Positions 33,036 to 45,458 of a DNA stretch of 64,000 nt are shown piece after piece. Both the position numbers and the translations under genes were made by a program. Positions within the stretch are counted from its first letter, which is position 1; every line of letters starts with the position of its first letter. The DNA lies in the NCBI GenBank assembly GCA_026225945.1, contig JAMJFZ010001133.1, positions 3,306,501 through 3,370,500 on the forward strand, in the 5' to 3' direction. Origin of the DNA: Cricetomys ansorgei (lineage: Eukaryota > Chordata > Mammalia > Rodentia > Nesomyidae). Below the pieces are notes generated by a model that ran no database searches, was not told the DNA's origin, and saw nothing but the letters and a program-made list of their open reading frames with translations.

Positions 33036-33937
33036 GGGCCAGAACTTCAGCAGAGCTTATTGAGGACATAACATTTAACAGTGAGTGACTGAGAAGCCCA
33101 GGAAGGCTCTGGATAGTGTAACTCTCAGAGGAGGATGGGGCAGAGGCATACAATGACTGGGCTGTTATTGGCAGGATATAGTGAGCATTGTGGTTTGGCA
33201 AGGGGGAGAGAGGTATCATATAAGTTGTTAGTGAAGTCACAGGTGCTTCTACTCTACAGGTCATGGTTGCACTGAGCAGAAATAAATGAGGGAGCTATAA
33301 AGGACTTCACAACCTGTACAGTGTTTATTTCTTTCATGTCCTGAAGTGTTCCTTCCTCTTCTGAGGGCCACAGAGTGAAAAGCAGAGGAGTGTCCGTGGA
33401 GAATTAGGCCGAGGGTAAGGAGTGCTGTTACCCCCAGGAGGACCAAAGGATGAGGTGAGCAGAGTTCAGCTCAACTTGCTGCTTCTGGCGATGAGCAAGA
33501 GCCTTGGAATGACTGAGAGCAGGACTGAGCCAGGAAGCAGGTTGCCTTTTCCCCTACCATTCTCTTCTCCACAGGTTCATCTTGGGGAAGACATGTTTCT
33601 TGCATATATAAACCATAAGGACTGTGCATTTGCACGCCTGTTCTCTGGATGCTGGCTTTGTCCTTCTCTCAGAGTAAATTTTGGGACAGAAGATCCCAAA
33701 GGTATTATATGGTTAATGTGGAGAAATAAGGGGCCTGGCTCATTCTTCATTGGTTTGTTGAAGACATTATTTCATGCAAAAGGCTTCCTCACACCTTAAT
33801 TTGCTCCTTTCTCTCCCTATAGCAACTATAATATGAAACAGAGTCAGAGTAACAGTACATGTTTACGCTACATGGCTATTTTTAAATAAGCATTTAAAGT
33901 GGTGAAAATGCACACAGAGAAATGAAAGCAGCAATAT

Positions 33938-33940
<3 letters not shown>
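33036..33940. other. Unassigned sequence
   Basis: About 900 bases. The frame at 33422-33799 (125 codons) has no recognisable domain. The minus-strand frames are likely chance. Confidence 0.4.

Positions 33941-33982
<42 letters not shown>
33941..33982 (+). repeat. (CA)n microsatellite
   Basis: 21 uninterrupted CA units. Confidence 0.98.
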
Positions 33983-33986
<4 letters not shown>

Positions 33987-35034
33987 ATAATCCTTCCTTC
34001 ATCCCAAATGCACATGCTCATTCTCATTTTGTCTTTGTTGGTAATTCAGGAAGCTGCTTGTTGCCGTAAGCCTTGCCTTTACTGGTGAAGTTGCCATGCC
34101 CCATTATTGGTCAGTAGGATTAAGGTGATGCTGTTCTCTAGGATAAAATGATATCATGATCAGTTTGACAATCAAGATCAAGAGCTTATCGAAGTGATCA
34201 GGGTGAGGAGTAGAATCTGAGTCACATGGAGAAACTACTGGCTAGGATCAGATTACGAGGTAGTCTATGTGTTCTTCAACACTTTTGGGGAAAAAATGCA
34301 CACATTGAAACCAGAACAGGAGAATCATCTGGAATATGAAATTTGTTTTCTTATCAGAAAAAAGGGAAGAATTGGCCTGAGAGGTCATCTTTGTTAATAG
34401 GAATACATATGGTCTAGGATGTGGATAGTTCTTATTAAAATGTCACCTGTGTGCCTCAGTCCCTCCACGAACACTAACACCAGAGGAGGTCAGGTCTGCT
34501 TCAGAAATCGTGAATCACACAATTATTCTTCTCAGCCCTATAATCAATTTCTGGTTTTAAACTGTGAAACTTCCTAAGAACTTTTGCTCTTTCAGTGTGG
34601 ACCCCAGTGCAAAGGAGCTATGAAAGGTTATTGAGGCCAGGCCTGTGAGAAGCCTGTTGAGTGAGAGGGGAGAAAATACAAATAGTCCTATAAAATATGC
34701 TGTGTGCTGCTAACGATCAACTTTTGGTTTTACTGTTCCTGAATGTTGAAGGAAAGAAAGAGAGCTCACAGGAAAGGGATTCATTGTAAAAGAATAATTG
34801 CCCAGTACATTACCCAGCACAGTGGGGTTATAACGAGCACGTGGAAAGTGCAGTATCTAACCAACCCTTAGAGTTACTGTAACAGTTTGATTCAACTTTC
34901 TCAGACAAACTGCTGAACAGCCAGATCGTTTTGCCCAAAGGATTGGACTGCAATTGTTTTGAAAGTTTCTTGGGAGAAATGCAATTAGTGACAAGATTTA
35001 ATAAAGCCAAAACAACTGAATGTAATCAGACAAG
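33983..35034. other. Unassigned sequence
   Basis: No gene or repeat recognised. Confidence 0.4.
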
Positions 35035-35420
35035 CCTCCATTCTTTTTCTGTTCTTTCTGTATAATGTAAGAAATAGCAAGGAAACGATTACATTACTAA
35101 ATGAATTAAACAAAGCTCCAAAACATAAATTAGAATTTAACTACACCATTAAAAGCTAATTTAATTTGCAAGCCATCATTACTAGATAATAAAGACCCAT
35201 TGCAAAATGTACAACAATACCTCATGATCATAGAAAAAAAAAACAAGCAATAAATCTCATTGAGCAGATGAGTTTCTGTTACATTAGCAGATGAAAATGC
35301 TGAATGGGTCTTTCAGCACGGAGTGGAAACTAGCTAGTAATAGAACAAGTGATTTGCTTAATTTTTTTGTGCCATAAATGGTTTTATGGTTAAATTAAGA
35401 ATTAAGGCATCAGGGGAAGC
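35035..35420. other. AT-rich candidate conserved non-coding element
   Basis: A non-repetitive AT-rich block dense in homeodomain-type ATTA/TAAT words: 'gattacattac' near 35088, 'aatgaattaaac' near 35100, 'ctaatttaatttgc' near 35156 and 'catcattac' near 35174. No open frame and no repeat signature. The look is that of developmental enhancers, but conservation cannot be tested here. Confidence 0.3.
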
Positions 35421-35471
35421 TAGTAAAGCATACTAGGGTTCTCAACCTGCTTTTAAGCCAGGACATGGATG

Positions 35472-35473
<2 letters not shown>

Positions 35474-35522
<49 letters not shown>
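35474..35522 (+). repeat. (AT)n microsatellite
   Basis: About 24 uninterrupted AT units, self-complementary and capable of cruciform formation. Confidence 0.98.
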
Positions 35523-35524
<2 letters not shown>

Positions 35525-36277
35525 CAAAAGCCAGCTCCTCCATTCAAGTGTAAACAATTTCTTGTTTTATGTAATTGTGAATCCAATGGTAAATCCAGCC
35601 TTTTCTCTGTCCTGTTTCCTTATTAAATTGTGCTGGAAATAGCAAAGTGTGTGTAAAAAAATTCAAGACTTTTAAAGCTTAGTAAGAAAATATAATTAAC
35701 CATTTCGATATATGATTAGAATAAGACGTGAATGAGTTTCAGAAAATTCACTGCATTAGAAGCGAGCTTTAAATGTATGATTCCCAATAGCTAATAATAA
35801 GCATTTTCCCCTTACCTGGCCAATCACTGTTGGACAAGCAATGAGCAAAGTGTAGCCTGCCAGCAGATGGCAGTATAACCTCACTTTTTTAGCCACCGAA
35901 TGCAGGCATCTGAAAAAACAGGTTTTTTTTTTTGTTGTTTTTTGTTTTTTGTTTTTTTTTAATCACAATATTAGTGTAAGGTGGAACTGGAAACTAATAT
36001 ATCTCCCTGGTTACACCATTCTTCTCATTGCTATGCAACAGCTCCACAAAGTGATAGGTCTTCAGCTTATCCACACAGTGATTCTACCATATAGATGTTT
36101 GACAACAGTACAGGGATTCTTAAAAGAATGCTTTTATTAAATTGCTTGCTGATTTGAAACAGTTGCTCATGCTCATTTCTGTTTTACACTTTGTCACAAA
36201 TTTTAATATTTGAAAGAGTTAACACTTAGTTTAAGTGCCATCTCAATAGTCTACTATTCCCTGAATTCCCACTGGAA
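35523..36277. other. Unassigned sequence with T-rich tract
   Basis: Holds a CTCF-like motif at 35860-35875 and a T/TTTTG-rich tract at 35923-35960. No gene recognised. Confidence 0.4.
35860..35875 (+). promoter_or_regulatory. CTCF-like motif
   Basis: 'ccagcagatggcagta' is a good match to the CTCF core in plus orientation and is outside SINEs. Occupancy unknown. Confidence 0.45.
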
Positions 36278-36555
36278 TTTGTGTGTACATGTGTTTGTAT
36301 ACTCGCAGAGATCAGAGAACAACTTGGGTTTTGTTCTCCAGGCACACTTAGCAATTTTTGAGATGGGATCTCCCACTGGCCTAGAATTTACTAAGTACAT
36401 TAGGCTGGTTGGCCAGCAATTCCCCTGGACCTCTTTCTGCTCCATCAGTACTCGGTTTACAAGTGTATGCCAACACATCTGGTTTATCCTCTACATGAAT
36501 CTGGAGAGCAAACTCAGGCAAGCCCTTTACTGACTGAGCCATCTCCCCAGCCTCC
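36278..36555 (-). mobile_element. Composite B2-superfamily SINE (reverse)
   Basis: Starts with a TG-rich tail, then 'gatcagagaacaacttgggt', 'gagatgggatctcccactgg', 'ttaggctggttggccagcaa', and ends with the reversed A-box head 'ctgactgagccatctcccca'. It is full length but diverged. Frames over it on both strands are SINE-derived. Confidence 0.75.
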
Positions 36556-36730
36556 TGATAAATCTATTATCTTAAGAGCTAGCTAATAATACCTTCCACT
36601 TTACCTTGAGATTTTCGGTTTATACATCCAGTGCCTCACTAGGCTGTTAGTTCTGCAAAGGATTCATTGCATTTTAGCTTCAGGATTGTGATACTGGATC
36701 CATCGTACCTTTGTAGCTCCTCTTTTGTAT

Positions 36731-36942
36731 TTTTCAGATTTATTTATTTTTAGTTATATGCATGTGTGTGTACCTGTGTAAATTTATGGGCACCAGAAGC
36801 ATGCAGGTGTCTATGAGGGTCTGATGCCCTGGAACTGGAGGTGGTTGTGAGCCACGTGAGGTGGGTTCTGGAAACTGAATCTAACTAGGTCTGCTGAAAG
36901 AGCTGGAAGCACCTTTAACTGCTGAGCCATCTCTCAGCTCCC
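36731..36942 (-). mobile_element. B3-type SINE (reverse)
   Basis: 'atttatttatttttagttat', 'gcatgtgtgtgtacctgtgt', 'gatgccctggaactggaggt', 'gaaagagctggaagcacctt' and 'taactgctgagccatctctc' are a full-length B3 read in reverse. Confidence 0.9.
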
Positions 36943-39900
36943 ACATTTACTCTTAATAATTGTTGAACTCACTCTTAATTTGCAGGTTTGTGGAGGAATA
37001 TTTTTGCATATGGTTCCATTTTACAGAACAGCTAAGTGATGTATGAGGGAAGAAGCTTGGAATTCTTGCCTCAGAAAATAAAGCCAAGAACTTTCAACTT
37101 CAATTTTGCTGAGCATACAAATCAGAAACTTTTCTGACTTGTAATTAATAGAGAGTAATCTGCTGAGTTGCATTGCCCATTGGGGCCACTTTCTAACATA
37201 GCAACTTTCTTACAGTTCATTACCAAGAATGAAAAATTTCAAATCTAATGAAATGGCAGGAAAGACAGGATGTCAATATGAAGGTGAAATGAACCTTTAA
37301 ATGCAGAATTATCAATAAATGTATTATTGATTTCAGGAGAGTAGTCATAGATAGTCATTTATTTGTGAAACTACTTACTTTGTGTCAATGAGTAATTGCA
37401 GAAGTGAGCAAAGACTATATTTCACTTTAGAATTTTGGATGCAAAGAGATGAAATAATTATCCAAATGACCTTCTGTGGACTGGGTTTCTATACTTACCT
37501 TACTTTTAACATCATGGCATATTTTCTAGCATTATGTACTAAATGACACCTTAAAACTTCCATGTTGAAAGGCCCCCATCTATAAACTCTTCTTCATATG
37601 AAAACCTTTGCTCAGCCTGGGACTTTGAGTTGGAGAGCATCTCTCCATACCTCAGGTTTACTTGTCTTTATCTCTGAATTTACCTGTTCACATTGCAAAG
37701 ATGAATGTTAGCTCGAAGCTTCTCCTGTCCCTCACTGACTCAGCATCCAGCCAGCACCAATTCTGGGACTCTTGTCTTCAGAGGAGATGGATTCTTCTGG
37801 GCAGTTAGTACGTGGGACTGTGGTGTGGATTACAGGGCCCTGGGTGCCTTGTGCCCCGTTGGAGGCTGTGGTTGCTTGTCACTAAGGCTGTGCATTTGTT
37901 CCCACACACATGGGTTACCTGGGTCATAGTCCTGGTTAATATCTTTCTTTGTCATTTAAATGTAATTTATGAAAGGAGAGAGGCTGCTGAAGATGAAGCA
38001 GATGCAGATGGAGTTCCTGCATAGGAAAGCACTTTGCAAGGCTTTCCTGGTGATTTGTACTAACACAAACTCAGTGACTAGTTCACATTTTGCAAAACCT
38101 GTTTTCCAGAGAGTCTGAAGTATACACTGAAGGAATTTGATGTCATCAGTGAACCAGATGCACTAGAAATGAAGAAGATAGTTATTCATCTCTGCCTGTT
38201 CTGGAAGGATCAAATGAGAAATGGAAATTGAAAATGCTTTAGAGATACAGGTGTCAAAGCATACATCTTATTATAACCAATTAGGAGCTCAGGCTTTTGA
38301 AACGGACTTAAACAAATTCTGTGGCACAGATTTTATGATCCCAGGAGCTATGTTTCTGATCAGAGAATCGTAGGACATATCACGTGACAACATTGGAACA
38401 ATATGTCCTGAGGGCTTTCGCCTTTCACAGAAAGCCAAACATATTATACCTCAACAAAACCAACGTGATAGGTCTGTGTTCATAGACCCTTTCCTGTGAT
38501 TGCCTATCAGAAGGTAGTGGGTGGCTTGTGGGAGGGTTAGGTACACTAGGCCTGATGTTTTGGTCTCCGTAGTGACAAAGGTCATCATTAGCAGGGCATG
38601 CTTGTTAACCCACAGATTCCTGCTTATTTTGTTTTCTAGCACTAACTCACACTGGGGAACCCGTGTTGGCATCCATTTATTCCTAGCAGGGCACTCTGCA
38701 TCCAGGCAGTGGCATTTAGCAGAAGCCCTACTCTTTCTTCATCCTGGTGGTGTACTGCTATTGCTCTTCACAGAGTTAAACTGTAGTAGGGAAACACAAA
38801 AAGAAAGCTCAAAGATGCTGTCTTGTGTGGAACATAATACATGCTTACAACAAACTGAGCTTGATAAAATACCAGCAGCAGGGAGCACAGTTAGTTATTG
38901 CTTCGAGGGAAAATCAAGTAAAATAGCTACAAATTGTTTAAAGTACATTCCTCCCATCTTTCTTGAGTTTCAGTCATTTTTTTTCTTTGAAATAGAAAAG
39001 ACCTTTGTTATTTCCTAAGTCAAGATTAGCCTTCCTTGGTGTGCAGTGCCTACTCTGGCTTCATGTAAGGGAATGAACTTAATTCAAACCCTGAGAGCAA
39101 TTACCTTAGAACCACCATAGAATACAAGTAGAAAGCCCAGAGTGTGCCTCCTGGTGCCTGCACTCCAGGGAGAGGAGGCTTGAGAATGGTCTTTATAGCA
39201 CTCTATTGTGCCTCCAGCATCAATGAGCCAAGATGCTGGGTTACTGTGCTCTCATCTCACAGCTTACACTAAAGAGTTATATGAGCTGAGCTGAGTATCA
39301 AGAGAACAACTTTTAGACGTACTGAGCCAAGTAGAGAAACCACGTGTCTTTGAACTCTGAACCCCCATTTCTGATCCAACACTACAGCATTACATCATTA
39401 TCCCTATATGGAAAATCTAGTACACAGGATCAACCTCTTGGCAGGAAGGGTGAATCCAAATAATCTTCCAAAAATACTCAGCGTCTCACAGATCTGGCAG
39501 GCTTCAAAGACTTCCATGCCCATAGGGAGTGTGGTCCCTGTTAGGCTGAAGGGTTGGCATGTTGTATACTATAAATGGCTGTGGGTGGTGCCAGCTCGAC
39601 CCAGGCACCACTTTTCCTTGAAGCAATATGTATTTGGTACTGTGTTCTACAACCTTAACTCAGTTTTTCTTGAAAGAATCTAGAGTTAGAGCGTAATTAT
39701 CAAAAGCAGGGAATAGAGGAAAACCACTCGAATGACTAAGAGCGGCAATATTTGGATACTAATCAAATAATTGAACACAAAACTTATGTATCTACAAGCT
39801 GCTGTGATAATATCAGTAAATATCACGCTGAGGATGCCACACGTTCTCAACTAGTCCTCAAATAAATGCAGGAAGTAGAAAAGCAAAGAATGGAAACGAC

Positions 39901-40301
39901 TTCCCTAAATCCGAATTTGAAATCAGCTGCTATAAAACATAGAGGGTTAGAACCCTCAGACAAGGAGCGTGGACCAATCCTGGGAGGCTGATGCTGCTTC
40001 TTAATGCGATCACTGATGCAAAATATTAGTTTAGATTTTAAATGGTAACAGGAGAAATCATTTTGTAGAAATGAATAAGAATGTGTTGACAATCCTTATC
40101 AAGATACTGAGGATGACCACCTAAAGTAAAACAGCCCGGCCAATGCGGCAAGTCAATGCAGCTAGTCAAGACAGTCAAGCACCAATACAGATGCTCGGAT
40201 AAAAGCCAGTTTTGATGATTTTGGACAAATTGTTTCACATGAATGAACTAGATAACTTGCCAACTGGGTACCTCTTCAGGGGTTTTATATCCTACAATTA
40301 C
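36943..40301. other. Unassigned 3.4-kb sequence
   Basis: No mobile element recognised with confidence. The 165-codon frame at 38521-39018 is hydrophobic in places but has no domain, conserved motif or splice context that I can support. Other frames (37705-38024, 39408-39683, 39847-40238) are likely chance. Confidence 0.35.
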
Positions 40302-40493
40302 AGATTATTATTATGATTTTTAAAATTTATTTAATTTTTATGTGCATTGGTGTCAGATTCCCTAGAACTGGAGTTACAGACAGTTGTAAACTGCTATGTG
40401 GGTGCTGGGAATTGAACCCGGGACCTCTGGAGGAGCAGCCAATGCTCTTAAACTCTGAGCCATCTCTCCAGCACCAATAATACTAGATTATTA
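40302..40493 (-). mobile_element. B2/B3-type SINE (reverse) with target duplication
   Basis: 'gtcagattccctagaactgg', 'gttacagacagttgtaaact', 'tgctgggaattgaacccggg' (reversed B box) and 'ttaaactctgagccatctct' (reversed A box). The direct repeat 'agattatta' at 40302-40310 and 40485-40493 is the likely target duplication. Confidence 0.88.
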
Positions 40494-40980
40494 ATACAGT
40501 TTTAGTTAGCAAAGGTTAGAATTTAAATTTGCCACAGATTATTTGATTAATTCTTTGATTAATCCATAAAGTGGGGTTGAGCATGTACTTAATACTGTTG
40601 AGCTTATTAAAGCGATTAGGAGTTGGTCCTTGAAGAGCTGGTAGGTTAGCCAAGATACACAAGGAAGCTTGTAAGTAATTACTCAAAATGGTGTGTACTC
40701 AATGCAATCCAGCCTTTGAGTAGTACAGCTTAAAGTTAAAAATCATACACTGTGGCTCAATCCTGGTGGGCCACATCATGTTTCTTACATAAATTTCACA
40801 GTTTAACATGTCTTTTATAATATTCATATGCATGTTAAAATTTATCGGCTCCTAAAAACACCTAGTAATAAACTTTGACAAATTCTGGGGTGCAGTTAGG
40901 AGTCAAGGGAAGATGATGTTACTTTGGATTGAGAAACTAAAGGAAGGGGGAATATATAATCAGAAGTTCTGAGTAAAAGG
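40494..40980. other. Unassigned sequence
   Basis: No gene or repeat recognised. Confidence 0.4.
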
Positions 40981-41278
40981 GAGCTGGAGAGATGGCTCAG
41001 TGGGCAAAATGGTTCCTGTGTTAGCGGGAGGACCCGAGATTGGATCCCTAGTGCTCATGTCGCAGAGGTGGTACCTGCCTGTAGCCTTACCTTGCTATGG
41101 TGGAATGGAGACAGGTGATGACTAGCCATCCATCCAAAACACAGTCAGCTTTAGGCTCACTGAGAGAGTCTGCCTCAAAAAATAATACTGAGAATGATAG
41201 AAGACGCTTGGTATTGGCTCTGTGTGTGTGTGGGGGGGGGAGAGAGAGAGAGAGAGAGAGAGGAACACATACACATAA
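40981..41278 (+). mobile_element. Composite B2-superfamily SINE
   Basis: tRNA-like head with A box ('gagatggctcagtgggcaaa') and B-box region ('gattggatccctag'), then a 7SL/B1-like middle ('ggtggtacctgcctgtagcc'), 'gagagagtctgcctcaaaaa' and a tail that has become a compound TG/G/AG microsatellite (41221-41262). Short frames on both strands over it are SINE-derived. Confidence 0.8.
41221..41262 (+). repeat. Compound (TG)n-G(n)-(AG)n microsatellite
   Basis: (TG)6, a run of nine or ten G and (AG)11 without interruption, grown in the tail of the SINE. Confidence 0.95.
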
Positions 41279-41539
41279 GTTCAGAGTAGAAACTCGAATT
41301 GGCAAAGCTGTAGGTGGAACAAGGACATTCGGTCTAAAGGGGCAATGATACACAGAGGAACGGATGTGAGCTCTTTGTGGTTTAATATACCTACTATTAT
41401 AGTTAATAATTTTCTACTTTTATTAACAAATATTAATGGTATGCAATGAAGGTCTCATTTGGCACGTTCACTCATATATAGAAGATATTCTAATTGTCCT
41501 CCTATTATCCACACTTGCCCCCTACTCCCATACTACCCA

Positions 41540-42885
41540 AGCCATGGAATCAGTTGAGCAGCTGTTGAACCATTTTAAAGTGCACATTCAAGTTGCATTG
41601 AAGATGCTCACACTGTTACACAACTGTCACCACCACAAATCTCTAGCTATATTTTGAATCTTGTAAAACTGAAATTATACTCTTAAACAGCAACCACACA
41701 CTTCGCTTCCCCTCCACTCATGAAACCACCTTTTCTTTTTTTTGTTTCTATGAAGTTGACTTCCAGATACCTCATATAAATGAAATCATATACAGCTTAT
41801 TTCACTTAGCACAAGTCTTGATGTTTTATCTACACTTGAGCATGCATCAGAGTTTCCTTCCCTTTAGATTTTGAATAGTATTATTTTATATGTCTGTGAT
41901 GCAGTTTGTGTATTTGCTCACTGCCCACACTCTTGGTGTGCCTCTGACTTTTGGGTACCATGAATTATGTTGGTATCAATATGGTTTAAAATTATCTGCT
42001 TAGGTCCCTGCTCACAGTTCTCTGGTGAATATAGCCAGAAGTATATTTTCTGGGTCACAGAGTAAATATATTTTAAAAATTTTACAGGAATGTGAAGCTT
42101 TTTGTAACAGCTGCCCCATCTGTCAGCAATATTACTTTGCATCCTTGCCAGCAATTCTTATTTCCCTTTTAAAATCCCTTTCTTATTTCTCTCTCCCCCT
42201 TTCTCCCCTTCCTTCCTTCCTTCCTTCCTTCTTTCCTTTCTCTTTCCCTCCCTCTCTTTCTCTCTCCCTCTTTCTCTCTCTGTCTCTCTCTCTTTCTTTC
42301 TTGACATCCTCATCATATTTCACTGTGATTTGCATCTCACTGATGATTCATAATGCTGAATGGTTTTTTATGTGTTTATTGGACATTTTTATATAGTCTT
42401 TATTGAAATACCTATTCAAGTCACTTAGCTTTCTATTATTTGGTTTATTTTGTTGTTGAACATAGCAGCTCATTTATAATCTGAATATTACTACCTTATC
42501 AGATATATGATTTACAAATTTTTTCTCTCATTGTGTAGGTTGCTTTTCTTTGTGTTTAGAGTTTTTGGATGAACCAATATTTTAGATTTTGATGTGGATT
42601 GATTTCTCTGTTTTTTTCTCATATTGTTTGTGCTTTTTATTGTTTGGGTTTTGGACTCTATATCTAATAAGCATTTCCAAATTGCCAAACCCTTTGCAAA
42701 CCAATTGCCATGATGCCTTTCATCTACATTTTGCAATTGTGTCTCCTATGTGTAGATCTCTGATCCACTTTGAATTAATATTTGTGTATGATGTAGCATA
42801 AGGAACTCAGTTATTTTACATGTTGATATCCAGCTTTCCCAAGACTGTGGAGACAACTGTCCTTTTCTCTGACAAACGAGATAAT
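41540..42885 (-). mobile_element. Old L1M LINE, ORF2 3' part and 3' UTR (reverse)
   Basis: The reverse of an ancient L1: 'acaactgtcaccaccacaaa' (3' UTR), 'cttatttcacttagcacaag', 'gtttccttccctttagattt', 'gctgccccatctgtcagcaa', 'tttgcatctcactgatgatt', 'accttatcagatatatgatt', 'gatctctgatccactttgaa' and 'tgttgatatccagctttccc' follow ORF2 order backwards. A polypyrimidine expansion at 42186-42302 interrupts it. The frames at 42025-42396 and 42512-42801 are LINE debris. Confidence 0.85.
42186..42302 (+). repeat. Polypyrimidine tract with (TTCC)n
   Basis: Pure C/T from 42186 to 42281, a single G at 42282, then C/T to 42302, with (CCTT)n at the centre. It lies inside the L1M remnant. Confidence 0.95.
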
Positions 42886-44326
42886 TTTTGAAAAATTAAA
42901 CCTGCACAGAGTAGTATGTTCATTTTGGTCATATCCTACTCTGTATGCTGAGCTCTGAGTTTGAGCTTAAGTTAGCTGAAAAAAGGTATTATTGGCAGGA
43001 TGGAGAAAGTGCATCTGTGTTCTCTTCCTTCATTAACAACTACCATACCTAGTGTAGCAACTCAGAGTGGTTTTTTTTTTTTTTTGACCAATAGATATCT
43101 TCACATTTTATGATCAATAAATCACTGGCAATGAAATTTATACTTTGAATTATTTTCTCATAAAAATATCATTGATCATAAGTTAGAACTTGAAATGCAG
43201 ATTGGCATAATGAGGAAAAAAAACAATAAAGATTACCATTTATCCCACAATTCAGATGTTACCGCTGCTAATACTGGCTGCTTCTAAGCCTAATTTTATA
43301 AACATATGTATTTTTCATACGTAGGAATGATGTTGAATTGTAAGGCTTTTTTGCCATGGTGTCTTTTGTGTTTCACTTGATATGATGCTATGAACCCATT
43401 TCCTTGTCATTTCACTGAGGTTTAAAGGACCCTTAAGTGAGGGTATGGCAAAGGCAGGCAGGATTGAGTCTAATCTCAGCCACAGTACAGACTTGTATGA
43501 CCTTTACCAATAGCCAATCATAGGACCACTTTCACTACTCCTTATGTTTTTCACTACTACCTGAATGATACTTGCTACCCAGGCAACGCAATCTTGATGA
43601 AGAACATCGAGGTACCATCTCCACTTCCCTTCTTCCCCTTTTAGAAAGGTGCTGTGCACATGTGGATTCGATGCTGTACTGAACCCTTGCTAAGCCCAAA
43701 GTAGAATGAGGTCATAATGACCTTCTTCCCCTTTCCACCGTTCACTCCTGCATCCTATATCTGAGGGCTTATAGGTTTGCTTTCTATGCTGGGCCTTCCC
43801 CACAAACCACAGAGCAGTGTGTCTCCACAATTGCTGAGTTTATAGCACAGAAGGCAGTTGTTCTAGATGATTTGATCAGTGAGTTATAAACATACAAACA
43901 GCGCGAAGACAAGGCAGTGACATCTCGACGGCAGCATCTATTCCTCTAGTTACATTTATCATCGTTCTTTAAGTCTGATGTGACTGTTGCTGTTTTTGGC
44001 ACAGGGCTTCTAATACTTGAGTCGGTGTGGCTGTGCCTTCACTCCCTCCCTAACCATGTGTACCACTCCTTTAGAGACCTGGCATCTGTCTGCCTATCTG
44101 TCTCAGGTCACATAAAACAATGAACAGGATGTTTGTTTCAGCCTTCCTTCTGATCACAGAGTTGCAGTCTTATCAATTCTAGTGGCCTAGCAAACTATGT
44201 CTGCAGAGACAGAGTTCAGTGTATATTTATGGAGCAATTTCTTTGGGAGTAGTTATTTGTATTACTCTGAGATGCTAGGTTCTTTTGGTTTTGTTTTGTT
44301 GTGGTTTTTGTTTTTGTCTTCACTGG
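42886..44326. other. Unassigned; possible ancient LINE remnant near 43230-43420
   Basis: T15 at about 43070-43085. 'taccatttatcccacaattc' followed by 'cccatttccttgtcatttca' resembles an old L1-type remnant, but weakly. No gene recognised. Confidence 0.35.
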
Positions 44327-44741
44327 TGTTGTGGTTTGGAGAGGAGATGTCTTCTCCAAAGGCTCATGCTTTGAAGACTTGGGCCCCAGGGGCTGGGGCT
44401 GTTGAGGGCTCTGCCTTTATGCATATTAAGAACTGGAGGACTCATGTGATACGATTAGTGACGAGCTGTAGACCGAGGAACAACTACAGAAAGTGGGTCT
44501 GGGGTCTGCTCTATAGTATCTCCCAGACTTCCTGTCTTTCCCTTTGCTTTCCTGGCTGCCATTAGGGTGGCAGATCCTCCACATCTTTCCATTTAAATGT
44601 TCTGCCTCATCATGGCCCAGAAATGATGGTCTAGCTGGGTGGTGAATGGAAACCTCCCAAACCATAGAAAATTAAATTGTATACTCGTTAGCTTGTTCAT
44701 CTCAGGTATTTGCTGTAGCAGCTCAAAACCCAAGACAACTG
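44327..44741 (+). mobile_element. MaLR LTR (MLT1/MST/ORR1-like)
   Basis: Starts 'tgttgtggtttggagaggag', then 'aaaggctcatgctttgaaga', 'gctttcctggctgccattag', 'tgttctgcctcatcatggcc' and ends around 'gtatttgctgtagcagctca'. This is the standard order of a MaLR LTR in plus orientation. No internal retroviral region is present, so it is a solo LTR. The 122-codon frame at 44197-44565 overlaps it and is not a gene. Confidence 0.8.
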
Positions 44742-44887
44742 CAAACTTCCCACCACCCAGATCTGTTTATTGCTGTTTTCTTCAAGTAGTGCGAGAATCA
44801 TTTCTCCGCAAGTCTTTATCTAACTTAAAAGGCAATAGACTTTCTCATTACAACCTCTACAGCTAGTGAAGTTTGTAGTGCATTTTT

Positions 44888-45047
44888 AAAATCAAGAAAT
44901 TGGCCAAGTGGTGGTGGCACACGCCTTTAACCCCACCACTCCGGAGGCAGAGGCAGGCAGATCTCTGTGAGTTCAAGGCCAGCCTGGTCTACATAGTGAG
45001 TTCCAGGACAGCCAGGGTTACAAAAAAAAAAAAATTAAGAAATTATT
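44888..45047 (+). mobile_element. B1 SINE with target duplication
   Basis: 'gccaagtggtggtggcacac', 'ccggaggcagaggcaggcag', 'atctctgtgagttcaaggcc' and 'tctacatagtgagttccagg', truncated after 'gccagggttaca' by an A-rich tail. The flanks 'aaaatcaagaaatt' and 'aaaattaagaaatt' are the target duplication with one mismatch. Confidence 0.95.
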
Positions 45048-45127
45048 TCCATTGTGTCTTTGCACTGGCACTGTGTGAATATTTTCATAGAAATATCTAA
45101 TGCATTTCAAGCACATTAGGGCACCTG

Positions 45128-45458
45128 TATTGTTACTCCCCCTTTCACTTTCCTTCGCTCCCATCTGTTCCCTTTGTTTCCCTGGACAGGTTTACTTCTA
45201 TTTTCATACCACACACAATTTTATATGTCTATAAAATCTGAAAATTACAATGAGAGAAAACGTGTGACATATGTCTTTCTGAGACTGGCTTAATTTGCTT
45301 AACATGATTATCTCCAGTTATATCAATTTTCATGAACATCAAAGCTTCTCTTCCTCTGTGGCTAAACAGCTTCCACTCTGCATGCACATTATTTTTTCCT
45401 ATCCATTCCTTTGTTGTTGATATATAGTTTGGCTTTATAAGTTACCTACTGTGAATAT
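45128..45458 (-). mobile_element. L1 ORF2 3' end and 3' UTR fragment (reverse)
   Basis: 'tttctgagactggcttaatt', 'tgcttaacatgattatctcc', 'ttatatcaattttcatgaac' and 'atccattcctttgttgttga' are the reversed end of rodent L1 ORF2. The preceding C/T-rich part is 3' UTR. Confidence 0.75.

Noticed and set aside
35428..35450. 'gggttctcaacctgc' as the end of another URR1/Charlie hAT element
   Set aside because: Only about 15 bases match; there is no internal body and no second terminal repeat.
38521..39018. 165-codon frame with hydrophobic stretches
   Set aside because: The hydrophobic parts do not form a convincing signal peptide or helix pattern, and there is no homology that I can recognise. Treated as chance.
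41190..41278. TG/G/AG run as a possible CRISPR-like or minisatellite array
   Set aside because: Simple dinucleotide repeat in a SINE tail. No spaced direct repeats of CRISPR type exist anywhere in the window.
44197..44565. 122-codon frame
   Set aside because: Most of it overlaps a MaLR LTR; no retroviral coding domain is present.
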